NCBI GenBank assembly: GCA_035691305.1
Contig: DASSJF010000087.1
Span: forward strand, 1 to 62,574
Reading direction: 5' to 3'
Origin: a bacterium
Lineage (GTDB): Bacteria; Sysuimicrobiota; Sysuimicrobiia; Sysuimicrobiales; Segetimicrobiaceae
DNA length: 62,574 nt
Shown: positions 42,761 to 51,162 of the stretch, one piece after another
Numbering within the stretch: the stretch's first letter is position 1
Layout: every line of letters begins with the position of its first letter
Made by a program: the position numbers and the translations under genes
Notes under the pieces: model-generated
Databases searched by the model: none
Told to the model about the DNA's origin: nothing
Seen by the model: only the letters and a program-made list of their open reading frames with translations

Positions 42761-43699
42761 ATGAGAGAGCTCGCCGAAGGCGATTCGGTCGTCCTGTACG
42801 ATCGCCGGCGCCGGCGCTACATGATCACGCTGCGGCGCGGCCGTACGAGCGACCTGCGGGGCGGGCGGATCGCGCACGACGAGCTGCTCGGACGGCCCGA
42901 AGGCGGAACCGTCCGGTCGACGCGCGGCGAGCGATTCCTCGCGCTGCGTCCTACGCTTGGGGAGTTCGTCCTCGAGATGCCGCGTGGCGCCCAGGTGGTC
43001 TACCCCAAGGACCTCGGGGCGATTCTGATGGCGGCGGACCTGTTCCCCGGTGCGCGCGTGCTCGAGGCCGGGACCGGGTCGGGGGCGCTCACGATGGCCC
43101 TCGTCCGCGCCGCGGGGCCGGACGGCCGGGTCACGAGCTACGAGGTGCGCGAGGACTTCGCGCGGATCGCGGAGCGCAACATCGCGCGGTACCTCGGCCC
43201 GACCCCGACTCTCATCTTGCGCCGGCACGACCTCGCGGACGGCGTGCTTCCCGCGGACGCGCCCGCGGACCGGATCGTCCTGGACCTGCCCGAGCCCTGG
43301 CGCATGGTCCCGCACGTCGAAGGGGCACTCGTGCCTGGCGGGATCTTCCTCGCGTATCTCCCGACCGTGCCGCAAGTGATGCAGACCGTAGAGACCGTGC
43401 GCGCCGCGGGAACCTTCGCGCTGATCGAAACCGCCGAGGTGCTGCTGCGTCCCTGGAATGTGGACGGGCGAAGCGTCCGCCCGGGCCACCGCATGGTCGC
43501 CCACACCGGGTTTCTAGTGACTGCCCGCCGGGTGGAGCGGGGCGCGGCGGCGGCCGCGGGCATGGTCTCCCGGGCGGCGGCGTTATCCTCCGAAGACGCC
43601 GATCAGACCACCCGGGATGAGGGAGAAGGCGACCCTTTCGTGGAGGAGCCGCGGGATAATGAGAATCAGAATGCCCGCGATGAGCGCGACGAGCGGTGA
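42761..43699 (+). CDS. trmI: tRNA (adenine(58)-N1)-methyltransferase TrmI
   Basis: 312 residues from ATG 42761. The N-terminal beta-domain is followed by QVVYPKDLGAILMAADL, the SAM motif VLEAGTGSGALTMAL and the catalytic DLPEPWRMV. The core is complete by about residue 260. The last 45 residues are acidic and Asp/Glu/Arg/Asn-rich, unlike the family, and lie opposite a minus-strand DUF3096-like gene. In Thermus, m1A58 promotes U54 thiolation, so TrmI and TtuA probably work together. Confidence 0.93.
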   Translation: MRELAEGDSVVLYDRRRRRYMITLRRGRTSDLRGGRIAHDELLGRPEGGTVRSTRGERFLALRPTLGEFVLEMPRGAQVVYPKDLGAILMAADLFPGARVLEAGTGSGALTMALVRAAGPDGRVTSYEVREDFARIAERNIARYLGPTPTLILRRHDLADGVLPADAPADRIVLDLPEPWRMVPHVEGALVPGGIFLAYLPTVPQVMQTVETVRAAGTFALIETAEVLLRPWNVDGRSVRPGHRMVAHTGFLVTARRVERGAAAAAGMVSRAAALSSEDADQTTRDEGEGDPFVEEPRDNENQNARDERDER

Positions 43700-43717
43700 G
43701 AGCCTCGCGAACGTCAC
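43583..43717 (-). CDS. DUF3096-like one/two-helix membrane micro-protein, antisense to the trmI 3' end
   Basis: 44 residues from GTG 43717 (GTG 43735 would add 6). The sequence LSPLVALIAGILILIIPRLL followed by a second hydrophobic stretch ending in GGLIGVF matches the pattern of DUF3096 proteins. It overlaps trmI on the other strand over 117 bases, exactly where TrmI loses family resemblance. The function of DUF3096 is unknown; the identification is by eye. Confidence 0.6.
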   Translation of the reverse strand: MTFARLSPLVALIAGILILIIPRLLHERVAFSLIPGGLIGVFGG

Positions 43718-43807
43718 AACGGTCTCGCGCGGCACGGTGTTCCGCCCGACGACCGGGTTGCGGGGCGCGTCGTTACCTTACCCGGGGGAGCAGCGGAGGG
43801 TGGAATC

Positions 43808-44983
43808 ATGCGTGACGTGGTGATCCTGAGCGGCGTGCGCACGCCGATCGGGCGGTTTCAAGGCGCCCTGGCCGCGGTGCCGGCGCCGCGGCTCGGCGCC
43901 GCGGCAATCGCGGAGGCGGTGCGCCGGGCCGGGGTGGCGCCGGACCAGGTTGACGAAGTCTACATGGGCATCATTCTCGCGGCGGGCGTCGGACAGGCGC
44001 CGGCGCGGCAGGCGTCGATCTACGGCGGGCTGCCCAACACCGTGCCCGCGACGACGGTGAACAAGATGTGCGGCTCCGGCCTCAAGGCCGCGATGCTGGG
44101 CGCGCAGACGATCCAGGCCGGCGACGCCGAGGTCGTCGTCGCCGGCGGCATGGAGAACATGAGCGCGGCGCCGTATCTCCTGGACCGCGCGCGCACGGGA
44201 TACCGGCTCGGGCACGGCCAGCTCCTCGACAGCATGATCCGGGACGGACTCTGGGACGCGTTCACCGACCAGCACATGGGCAACTGCTGCGAACTCCTCG
44301 CGCGCGAGTACCGCATCTCCCGCGAGGCCCAGGACGAGTTCGCCCGGCGGTCCTACACGCGGGCGCTGGAGGCGCTCGACTCCGGACGGTTCAGCCGCGA
44401 GACCGTCGTCGTCGAGGCGGGCAACGGCCGCGCGCCCAAAGTCGTCGCCGAAGACGAGGAGCCGCGGCGATTCCAGCCGGAGAAGATCGCGTCGTTGCCG
44501 CCGGTGTTCGAACGCGACGGCACGGTCACCGTGGCGAACGCCTCGTCGATCAGCGACGGCGGCGCCGCCCTCGTCCTCGCGTCCGCCGATGCCGCGCGCA
44601 AGATCGGGACCAAGCCGCTGGCGCGGGTCGTCGGCCAGGCCGTTTCGGCGCGCGCGCCGGAGTGGTTCACGATCGCCCCGGCGGGCGCGATCCAGAAACT
44701 GCTCGCGAAGGTCGGCTGGTCCGTCGATGCGGTCGACCTCTACGAGATCAACGAGGCCTACGCTGCGGTCGTCCTGGCGGTGACGCGCGAGGTGGGGATC
44801 GACCTCGCCCGCGTCAACGTGCACGGCGGCGCCGTGGCGCTCGGCCACCCGGTCGGCGCGAGCGGCGCGCGGATTCTCGTCACTCTCCTCAACACGATGG
44901 CGGAACGGAATGCGAAGCGCGGCGTGGCCGCGGTCTGCCTCGGCGGCGGCGAAGCCGTGGCGCTCGCGGTGGAGCGGAACTAG
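43808..44983 (+). CDS. Acetyl-CoA C-acetyltransferase (thiolase)
   Basis: 391 residues from ATG 43808 with GGAGGG upstream. The acyl-accepting Cys is C88 ([10 protein letters not shown]); [17 protein letters not shown] and [10 protein letters not shown] hold the His and second Cys. The length and motifs fit the biosynthetic/degradative short-chain thiolase class. It would cleave acetoacetyl-CoA to two acetyl-CoA, completing the route through the dehydrogenases and mutase upstream. The ACT-domain gene follows after 25 bases. Confidence 0.95.
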   Translation: MRDVVILSGVRTPIGRFQGALAAVPAPRLGAAAIAEAVRRAGVAPDQVDEVYMGIILAAGVGQAPARQASIYGGLPNTVPATTVNKMCGSGLKAAMLGAQTIQAGDAEVVVAGGMENMSAAPYLLDRARTGYRLGHGQLLDSMIRDGLWDAFTDQHMGNCCELLAREYRISREAQDEFARRSYTRALEALDSGRFSRETVVVEAGNGRAPKVVAEDEEPRRFQPEKIASLPPVFERDGTVTVANASSISDGGAALVLASADAARKIGTKPLARVVGQAVSARAPEWFTIAPAGAIQKLLAKVGWSVDAVDLYEINEAYAAVVLAVTREVGIDLARVNVHGGAVALGHPVGASGARILVTLLNTMAERNAKRGVAAVCLGGGEAVALAVERN

Positions 44984-45008
44984 CGAGCCGATCGGGGAGG
45001 GAGAGAGC

Positions 45009-45425
45009 ATGGCGGATCTCGTCCATTTGGTCGATTACTACTACGTCGAAATGAGCGACCGCCCCGGGGAGGGCGCCCGGGCGCTCCGCGTGCTGAAAGA
45101 CGCGGGCGTCAACCTCGCGGCCCTGCACGCGTTCCCGGCCGGCCGGCGCGCGCAAGTCGACTTCGTCCCGTCCGACCCCGCGGCCTTCAAGGCCGCGGCG
45201 AGAGCGGCAAGGTGGAAGATCACCGGACCGAAGAAGGCGTTCATCATCGAAGGTGACGATCGGACCGGCGCGCTCGCGGAGTATTTCGCGAGACTCGCCG
45301 ATGCCGGAATCAACGTAACGGCCGTAAGCGCCACCGCCGCCGGCGCGGGACGGTTCGGAGCGATCTGCTGGGTGAAGCCGCGCGACGTCAAGAAAGCGGC
45401 GCGGGTCATCGGAGCGGTGAGTTAG
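45009..45425 (+). CDS. Tandem ACT-domain protein
   Basis: 138 residues from ATG 45009 (GGGGAGGGAG upstream). Two ACT-like halves are visible: VEMSDRPGEGARALRVLKDA (about residues 13-55) and IIEGDDRTGALAEYFARLAD (about residues 75-130), each with the Gly-containing turn that binds amino acids in regulatory ACT domains. No catalytic domain is attached. It may be an amino-acid-sensing regulator; its position between the thiolase and lysA suggests a link to either. Its target is not known. Confidence 0.8.
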   Translation: MADLVHLVDYYYVEMSDRPGEGARALRVLKDAGVNLAALHAFPAGRRAQVDFVPSDPAAFKAAARAARWKITGPKKAFIIEGDDRTGALAEYFARLADAGINVTAVSATAAGAGRFGAICWVKPRDVKKAARVIGAVS

Positions 45426-45464
45426 AAGACGGGAGCGTCCGGCCGATCTATTCGACGCGCTGAA

Positions 45465-45494
45465 TTGACACGCCGTCGCGGCGCGTGATATCGT
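45465..45494 (+). promoter_or_regulatory. Sigma-70-type promoter of lysA
   Basis: TTGACA (45465-45470, perfect -35) and TATCGT (45489-45494) are separated by 18 bases. It would give a leader of about 90 bases before GTG 45589. Confidence 0.65.
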
Positions 45495-45505
45495 GGCTCT
45501 GCGGT

Positions 45506-45530
45506 GCCGGCCCCGTCTCTTGGGGCCGGC
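45506..45530 (+). promoter_or_regulatory. Strong hairpin in the lysA leader
   Basis: GCCGGCCCC (45506-45514) pairs perfectly with GGGGCCGGC (45522-45530) around a 7-base loop. There is no T-tract after it, and no lysine-riboswitch core is recognisable. It may stabilise or regulate the leader. Confidence 0.45.
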
Positions 45531-45588
45531 CGTCGCGTATTCGAAGGAGGCGGGCGAAGGTCCCCGCGCCGGCGGAGGGACGAAACGG

Positions 45589-46917
45589 GTGGACGCGGTG
45601 TCGGCGACGACGATCGGGCAGGACGTACTACTCGGAGAGGTGCAGCGCGACCGGCTCGTCGTGGGCGGCGTGGCCGCCGCGGACCTCGCCCGGGAGCACG
45701 GCACCCCCGTGTACGTCATGGACGAAGCGCGTCTCAGGGCGAATTGCCGCGCGTACGTCACGGCGCTGCGCGCCGCGTACCCGCGGTCGCGCCCGGTCTT
45801 CGCGAGCAAGGCCCTGTGCTGTGTCGCGACCTGCCGGCTCGCCTACGACGAGGGCCTCGCGGTCGACGTCGTCTCGGCCGGCGAGATTCACACCGCGCTG
45901 CGCGCGGGCGTGCCGGCGGGCGATCTGCTGCTGCACGGCAGCAACAAGACGCCCGACGAGATCCGGCTGGCGCTCGAGCGCGGCGTGGGGCGGATCGTCG
46001 TCGACAACTTCCACGACCTCGAACTGATCGGCGCGCTGACGGAGGGGGCCGGCCGGCCGGCCGACGTGCTGCTGCGACTCACGCCGGGTATTGAACCCCA
46101 CACGCACCAGGCGATTCAAACCGGTGGGGTCGACAGCAAGTTCGGATTCGGCCTCGTGGACGGCACAGCCCGGAAGGCCGTCGCGGCCGCCCTGGCCCTC
46201 CCAGGCATTCGCCTCCGCGGGCTGCACTGCCACATCGGTTCCCAGGTCATGGACCTCGATCCGTTCGTCCGCGCGGCGGAGTCGCTGATGGAGTTCGCCG
46301 CGTGGATGGCGCGCGAGCACCGGGCGCCGGTCGACGAACTGGACCTGGGCGGCGGGCTCGGCATCCGCTACCTGCCGTCGGACCGGCCCCCGGCGATCGC
46401 GACGTACGTGGACGCCCTGGCGGGAGTCGTGCGCCGGCGGGCGGAGGAGCACCGGCTCCCGCTGCCGCTCCTCATGGTCGAGCCGGGCCGGTCGATCGTG
46501 GGCGACGCCGGCGTGACGTTGTACACCGTCGGCGCGGTCAAGACGATCGCGGGCATCCGGACGTACGTCTCTGTGGACGGCGGCATGTACGAGAACCCGC
46601 GGCCGGCGCTCTACCAGGCCCGGTACCAGGCGGTGCTGGCGAACCGCCTCGGTGAGCCGGCCACCGACAAAGTCACGGTGGCGGGGCGGTGCTGCGAGTC
46701 CGGCGACGTGCTGATCTGGGAGTCCCACCTGCCGGCGCCGCGGTCCGGCGACCTCCTCGCGGTCTTCAGCACCGGCGCCTACAACTATTCGATGGCCAGC
46801 AACTACAATCGGTATCCGCGTCCGCCGATCGTGTTGGTCCGCGAGGGCCGGTCGCGGGTGGTCGTGACCGGCGAGACGATGGACGACCTGCTCGCGCACG
46901 ACCGGCCGCTGGACTAG
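45589..46917 (+). CDS. lysA: Diaminopimelate decarboxylase
   Basis: 442 residues from GTG 45589, chosen for GGAGGG 9 bases upstream; the frame continues open to 45493. The PLP lysine is K74 in PVFASKALCC; HCHIGSQ, the GGGLGIRY glycine loop, EPGRSIVGDAG and the catalytic RCCESGDVL complete the fold-III decarboxylase. It makes L-lysine from meso-diaminopimelate. It has its own promoter. The next gene starts 20 bases after the stop. Confidence 0.95.
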   Translation: MDAVSATTIGQDVLLGEVQRDRLVVGGVAAADLAREHGTPVYVMDEARLRANCRAYVTALRAAYPRSRPVFASKALCCVATCRLAYDEGLAVDVVSAGEIHTALRAGVPAGDLLLHGSNKTPDEIRLALERGVGRIVVDNFHDLELIGALTEGAGRPADVLLRLTPGIEPHTHQAIQTGGVDSKFGFGLVDGTARKAVAAALALPGIRLRGLHCHIGSQVMDLDPFVRAAESLMEFAAWMAREHRAPVDELDLGGGLGIRYLPSDRPPAIATYVDALAGVVRRRAEEHRLPLPLLMVEPGRSIVGDAGVTLYTVGAVKTIAGIRTYVSVDGGMYENPRPALYQARYQAVLANRLGEPATDKVTVAGRCCESGDVLIWESHLPAPRSGDLLAVFSTGAYNYSMASNYNRYPRPPIVLVREGRSRVVVTGETMDDLLAHDRPLD

Positions 46918-46937
46918 CATCTCCGCCGACGGTCCCG

Positions 46938-47552
46938 GTGTTCCGGTTCGGCGACCCGATCGGGCTCGCCATCACGCTCGCGGCCGTGCTGATCGCGGCC
47001 ACGTTCCACGAATTCGCGCACGCGCTCGTCGCCGACCGCCTGGGCGACCCCACGCCGCGCGCCCTCGGGCGGTTGAGCCTCAATCCGATCGTCCACCTCG
47101 ACCTGCTCGGGACGCTCTTCTTCGTCGTCTTCGGGTTCGGGTGGGCGCGCCCGGTGCCGGTCAACCCGCGCCACTTCGCCGACCCGCGCCGGGGCATGCT
47201 GCAGGTCGCGCTGGCGGGACCGCTCGCGAACGTGACGGTGGCCTTCGCGGTCGGGGCGCTTCTCAAGCTCCCGGACCTGCGCGGCGGTCCGCTCGTCGCG
47301 GAAGCGCTGTCCACCCTTATCTGGATCAACGTCGTGCTGGCGATCTTCAACCTGATCCCGATCCCGCCGCTCGACGGCTCGCGGATCCTGGAAAGCCTGC
47401 TGGTCGGCCGGCAGGCGCTGACCTATTCGCGGCTGCAACCGTACGGGACGCTCCTGCTGCTCCTCCTCCTGTACAGCGGTGTGGTCGGGCGGATCATGCT
47501 GCCCGCCGTGCGCTGGCTCTTCGAGGCCTCCACGGGCGGGCTGCCGCTGTAG
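46938..47552 (+). CDS. Site-2 protease family (M50) membrane metalloprotease
   Basis: 204 residues from GTG 46938. The zinc motif HEFAHALVAD lies in the first membrane helix region (about residues 29-38), and the third ligand sits in NLIPIPPLDGSRIL. About five to six hydrophobic helices are present and no PDZ domain, matching the short M50 group. It may cleave anti-sigma factors or signal peptides inside the membrane. Position before scpA is common in Gram-positive relatives. Confidence 0.92.
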   Translation: MFRFGDPIGLAITLAAVLIAATFHEFAHALVADRLGDPTPRALGRLSLNPIVHLDLLGTLFFVVFGFGWARPVPVNPRHFADPRRGMLQVALAGPLANVTVAFAVGALLKLPDLRGGPLVAEALSTLIWINVVLAIFNLIPIPPLDGSRILESLLVGRQALTYSRLQPYGTLLLLLLLYSGVVGRIMLPAVRWLFEASTGGLPL

Positions 47553-47678
47553 ACAGGAGGAACGGCACGCGGAACCGCGAACACATGCCGGAAGGACTGC
47601 GCGGGGTATCGACGGACTTATCGACACAGCAGAGGACGCAGCACCGAACTCGTTGCAGCAGCCGATGGAGGAGCAGAC

Positions 47679-48401
47679 GTGGCCTACCACGTGCAGTGTG
47701 AGGTTTTCGAAGGCCCGATTGATCTGCTCGTCAGCCTCGCCCACCGCGGTCAGATCGACCTCGCCCGCATCTCCCTCCGGCAGCTTGCCGAAACCTATCG
47801 GGAGCACGCGCGCGCCAATCCGGCGCTCGACGAGGCGACCGACGTTCTGGTGCACCTTGCCATCCTGACCGACCTGAAGGCCCGCACCCTGGTCCCGAAG
47901 GCGCCGCCCGCGGAGGAGCCGCCGCCGGCCGAGGACGCCGGGGCGGGGGACCTGCGGGACCGCCTGGGCGCACAGATGGCGGAGTACCTGCAGTTCCGCG
48001 AGGCCGCCCAGGCGCTGCGCCACCTCGAGCGGCTGCAGAGCCAGATCTTCGGCCACCCGGCCGCCGCGGCCGATCTCGGCGACGAGGTGCTCCTCGACGG
48101 CGTCACCCTCGACGACCTCTTTACGGCCTTCAACCAGGTGCTGCGTCGGGCGAAGGACGCCGCCAAGGAGATCGCGGGCGAGGCGTTCACGGTCGAGCAG
48201 AAGATGGCGGCCGTCGTGCATGCGCTCGAGGTCGCCGGCGGCACGGTGCTGTTCGGAACGCTCTTCCGGACCGGCGCGAGCCGGCTTGAGGTCATCGTCA
48301 CGTTCCTGGCTCTGCTCGAGCTGATCAAGTCCCGGCGCATCCGGGCGCGGCAGTCGAGGGCCTTCGACGAAATCGAAATCGTGCTGGCGGACACACGATG
48401 A
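47679..48401 (+). CDS. scpA: Segregation and condensation protein A
   Basis: 240 residues from GTG 47679. The kleisin N-terminus CEVFEGPIDLLVSLAHRGQIDLARI and the C-terminal winged helix (VIVTFLALLELIKSRRIRARQ) are typical. With ScpB and SMC it forms the bacterial condensin that compacts and segregates chromosomes. It overlaps scpB by 4 bases. The 126-base gap upstream holds no clear gene. Confidence 0.94.
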   Translation: MAYHVQCEVFEGPIDLLVSLAHRGQIDLARISLRQLAETYREHARANPALDEATDVLVHLAILTDLKARTLVPKAPPAEEPPPAEDAGAGDLRDRLGAQMAEYLQFREAAQALRHLERLQSQIFGHPAAAADLGDEVLLDGVTLDDLFTAFNQVLRRAKDAAKEIAGEAFTVEQKMAAVVHALEVAGGTVLFGTLFRTGASRLEVIVTFLALLELIKSRRIRARQSRAFDEIEIVLADTR

Positions 48402-49033
48402 CCGACGACGCGGGCCACATCAACGGCCACCGCACAGTCGAGCGGCCGGCCGCTGCGGGGGCGGAGCGGGGAATCCCGGCGGCAGCGCAGCCCGGCGATC
48501 TCCGGAACATCATCGAATGCTTGCTGCTCGCGCGCGGCGGTATCCTCAAAATCGGGGAAATCAAAAAAGTACTGGAAGTTGCCGAGGCCGAGGTCCGGGC
48601 GACCCTGACGGCGCTGACCGTCGAGTACGGCGGCCGCGGCCTGCAAATCCAGGAGGTCGCCGGCGGCTACCGGCTGTGCACGCGGCCCGAATACGGGCCC
48701 CACGTGCAGCGTCTGCTTCGGCTGGAGGAGCTTGACCCGCTCACGCGCGCGACGCTCGAGGTGCTGGCAATCGTGGCCTACCGCCAACCCGTCACGCGGG
48801 CCGAAGTCGATGTCGTACGAGGCGTGCAATCGGTGCATCATCTAATAAAATTGCAGGACCGGCGGCTGATCCGGGAGGTCGGCCGGAAGCCCGGGCCGGG
48901 ACGGCCGATCCTGTACGGAACCACGGAGGGCTTCTTGCGGTACTTCGGTCTGAGGGATCTCGCGTCGCTGCCGGCGTCCGGGAACGGCGCGGGAGCGCCC
49001 ACGCTGCCCGCACCAACAGAAGCGGAGCCATGA
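48398..49033 (+). CDS. scpB: Segregation and condensation protein B
   Basis: 211 residues from ATG 48398. Two winged-helix domains are visible: IIECLLLARGGILKIGEIKKV and LDPLTRATLEVLAIVAYRQPVTR, with the RPILYGTTEGFLRYFGL signature. The N-terminal 30 residues are an extra Gly/Ala/Arg tail. It is the ScpA partner. It overlaps the downstream carboxypeptidase start by 4 bases. Confidence 0.94.
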   Translation: MTDDAGHINGHRTVERPAAAGAERGIPAAAQPGDLRNIIECLLLARGGILKIGEIKKVLEVAEAEVRATLTALTVEYGGRGLQIQEVAGGYRLCTRPEYGPHVQRLLRLEELDPLTRATLEVLAIVAYRQPVTRAEVDVVRGVQSVHHLIKLQDRRLIREVGRKPGPGRPILYGTTEGFLRYFGLRDLASLPASGNGAGAPTLPAPTEAEP

Positions 49034-50259
49034 TGCGTCGTCCAAAGGTCGCCGCCCCGAGCCAGATCGCGGCGCTCGCGCTGTGCGCGGCGCTCGCCCT
49101 GAGCGTGGCGGGCGTATCGGCCGGGCCGGTCGCGCCGCTTGCCAATCGTCCGTGGGACGTCCCTTCGATCCGCCACCAGGTCACCGCGACAACACCGGTG
49201 CGCCTCACCGCCACGGCCGCGATTCTCGTCGACGGACGTTCCGGTCAGGTACTCTACGGCCGCAATCCGCATCTCATCTGGCCGCCCGCGAGCACAACGA
49301 AGATCATGACCGCCCTCGTCGCCGTGCAGTCTACACCCCTCAACACGCTGATCACCATCAGCCCGCAGGTGGCGCGCTTCCGCGACGGATCCGTTGTCGG
49401 TTTGCCCGAAGGCGCCCGCATTCCGCTGCACGACCTGCTGTACGCGCTGTTGTTGCCGTCGGGCAACGATGTCGCTCTGGCCATCGCCGAGGGCACCGCG
49501 GGAACCGTCAGCGCGTTCGTCGCCAGGATGAACGCGGAAGCGCGGCGGCTCGGCGCGACCCAGACGCACTTCGGGTCGCCGCACGGCCTGTACACGCCCG
49601 ACAACTACACGACCGCCTACGACCTCACGGTGATCACGCGGGCGGCGATGCGCAACCCGACGATCGCGGAGATTGTACGCACGAAAAGGTGGACGTTCCA
49701 TCCGGCGGGCTTTGCCCCGCGCGTCCTCTATAACCACAACAAGTTGCTCTCGCGCTACCCCGGCGCCGACGGCGTCAAGACCGGCTACGTCGACGAGGCC
49801 GGCCTCACGTTCGTCGCGTCCGCGACACACGGCGGCTGGCGCCTCATCACCGTTCTGCTGCACACGCGCGACATGTACGGCGACTCCGCGCGCCTCCTCT
49901 CGTACGGTTTCGCGCACTTCCGCCCCACGACGCTCGCGCGCGCGGGCGAGAACATCGCCGTGGTCGAGCTGCCGGCGTCGAAGGAGCCGGTGGTCGGCAT
50001 CGTCGCGAGCGACGTCACGGTCGACACGGCGCCTGGGGAGGATGTGGTGCGGCGCGTGTCCCTGGCCGGCGGCCTGAACGCGCCGCTCCGGCGGGGGGAC
50101 CGCATCGGCGAGGTCGAGTTCTCGGCCGGCGGCCGCCTGGTCGGTGTGTCGCCGCTCGTCGCCGCGCACGACGTGGGACCGGAGCGCACCGACCTCGAAC
50201 AGTTCGTCGACTGGATCGGACACGCGCTCGGACACTTCATCGGAGCCGTGACCCTCTAA
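49030..50259 (+). CDS. D-alanyl-D-alanine carboxypeptidase (DacA/DacF type)
   Basis: 409 residues from ATG 49030. A signal peptide covers about residues 1-32. Active-site motifs: S88-T-T-K91 (PASTTKIM), SGN (LPSGNDVALA) and KTG (DGVKTGYVDEAG), all as in low-molecular-mass PBPs. The C-terminal beta-sandwich domain with a final amphipathic stretch follows. It trims peptidoglycan pentapeptides outside the membrane. The scpB-dac arrangement is shared with Firmicutes and relatives. Confidence 0.94.
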   Translation: MMRRPKVAAPSQIAALALCAALALSVAGVSAGPVAPLANRPWDVPSIRHQVTATTPVRLTATAAILVDGRSGQVLYGRNPHLIWPPASTTKIMTALVAVQSTPLNTLITISPQVARFRDGSVVGLPEGARIPLHDLLYALLLPSGNDVALAIAEGTAGTVSAFVARMNAEARRLGATQTHFGSPHGLYTPDNYTTAYDLTVITRAAMRNPTIAEIVRTKRWTFHPAGFAPRVLYNHNKLLSRYPGADGVKTGYVDEAGLTFVASATHGGWRLITVLLHTRDMYGDSARLLSYGFAHFRPTTLARAGENIAVVELPASKEPVVGIVASDVTVDTAPGEDVVRRVSLAGGLNAPLRRGDRIGEVEFSAGGRLVGVSPLVAAHDVGPERTDLEQFVDWIGHALGHFIGAVTL

Positions 50260-50280
50260 GACACACTTGCACGGTGGGGA

Positions 50281-51162
50281 TTGGCCGACTCCGCCTGGGT
50301 GCTGCGAAGTCTGCTCTTCGTCCCGGGGCACCGCCGTGACATGATCCAGAAGGCGGCGGGCACCGCGGCCGACGCGGTGATTCTGGACCTCGAAGACGGG
50401 GTCGCGCCGGCCGAGAAAGAGACCGCGCGCGGCGCCGTAGCTGCCGCGCTCCTCGATCCGCTGCCCGAGCGCCTCGTCGTCCTCGTTCGCGTCAACAGCA
50501 CCGGGTCGGGCCTCCTGGACGCCGACCTGCGCGCGGCCGGGCGCGCCCGGACGAACGGCGTCTGCCTGCCGAAATGCGAGACGCCCGCCGACGTGCAGAG
50601 TCTTTCGGCGCGCCTGCTGGCCGTGGAAGACCGCCTCGGCGCTCCGCGCGGCCGCCTGCGAATCCTCGCCCTCGTCGAGACCGCGCGCGGCGTCCTCAAC
50701 GCCGCCGCGATCGCGAGAGAGTCGCCGCGGGTCTGGGGCGTCGTCTTCGGAGCGGAGGACTTCACGGCGGACGCGGGGCTGCCGCGCACGCGCGAAGGCG
50801 GCGAACTGGCCCCCGCACGCGCGGCGGTCGGCCTGGCGGCGCACGCCGCGGGCGTGGACGCGATCGACGGCATCTTCGCCGATTTCCGCGACGAAGCGGG
50901 ATTGGTCGCCGATACGGCGGCGGCGCGCCGTCTGGGGTACACCGGCAAGACCGTCATCCACCCCGCGCAGATCGCGCCCGTTCACCGCGTCCTGGCCCCG
51001 GCGGCGGACGAGATCGCGAAAGCCCGCCGGATCGTCGACGCCTTCGAGCGCGCGGAGGCGGCCGGATCGGGCATCGTGGTGGTGGACAACGCGATGGTGG
51101 ACCGGCCGGTCGCGGTGCGCGCGCAGCACGTGCTCGCGCGGGCGGCTCGAGGCGGCGGGTAG
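50281..51162 (+). CDS. HpcH/HpaI-CitE family CoA-ester lyase
   Basis: 293 residues from TTG 50281. The CitE-type barrel is shown by RSLLFVPGHRRDMIQKA, AVILDLEDGVAPAEK (metal/acid site), LVETARGVLNAA, GVVFGAEDFTADAGL and YTGKTVIHPAQIAPVHRV. Such enzymes cleave malyl-, citramalyl- or similar CoA esters. It may connect to the acyl-CoA genes 6 kb upstream, but the substrate cannot be read from sequence. Confidence 0.9.
   Translation: MADSAWVLRSLLFVPGHRRDMIQKAAGTAADAVILDLEDGVAPAEKETARGAVAAALLDPLPERLVVLVRVNSTGSGLLDADLRAAGRARTNGVCLPKCETPADVQSLSARLLAVEDRLGAPRGRLRILALVETARGVLNAAAIARESPRVWGVVFGAEDFTADAGLPRTREGGELAPARAAVGLAAHAAGVDAIDGIFADFRDEAGLVADTAAARRLGYTGKTVIHPAQIAPVHRVLAPAADEIAKARRIVDAFERAEAAGSGIVVVDNAMVDRPVAVRAQHVLARAARGGG

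Noticed and set aside
45495-45588. Lysine riboswitch before lysA
   Set aside because: The leader is only about 90 bases and has one simple hairpin; the five-helix lysine riboswitch core is absent.
48559-48566. A-run in scpB as a frameshift site
   Set aside because: The run is in a phase (ATC AAA AAA GTA) that does not form a good slippery heptamer, and ScpB continues normally in frame.
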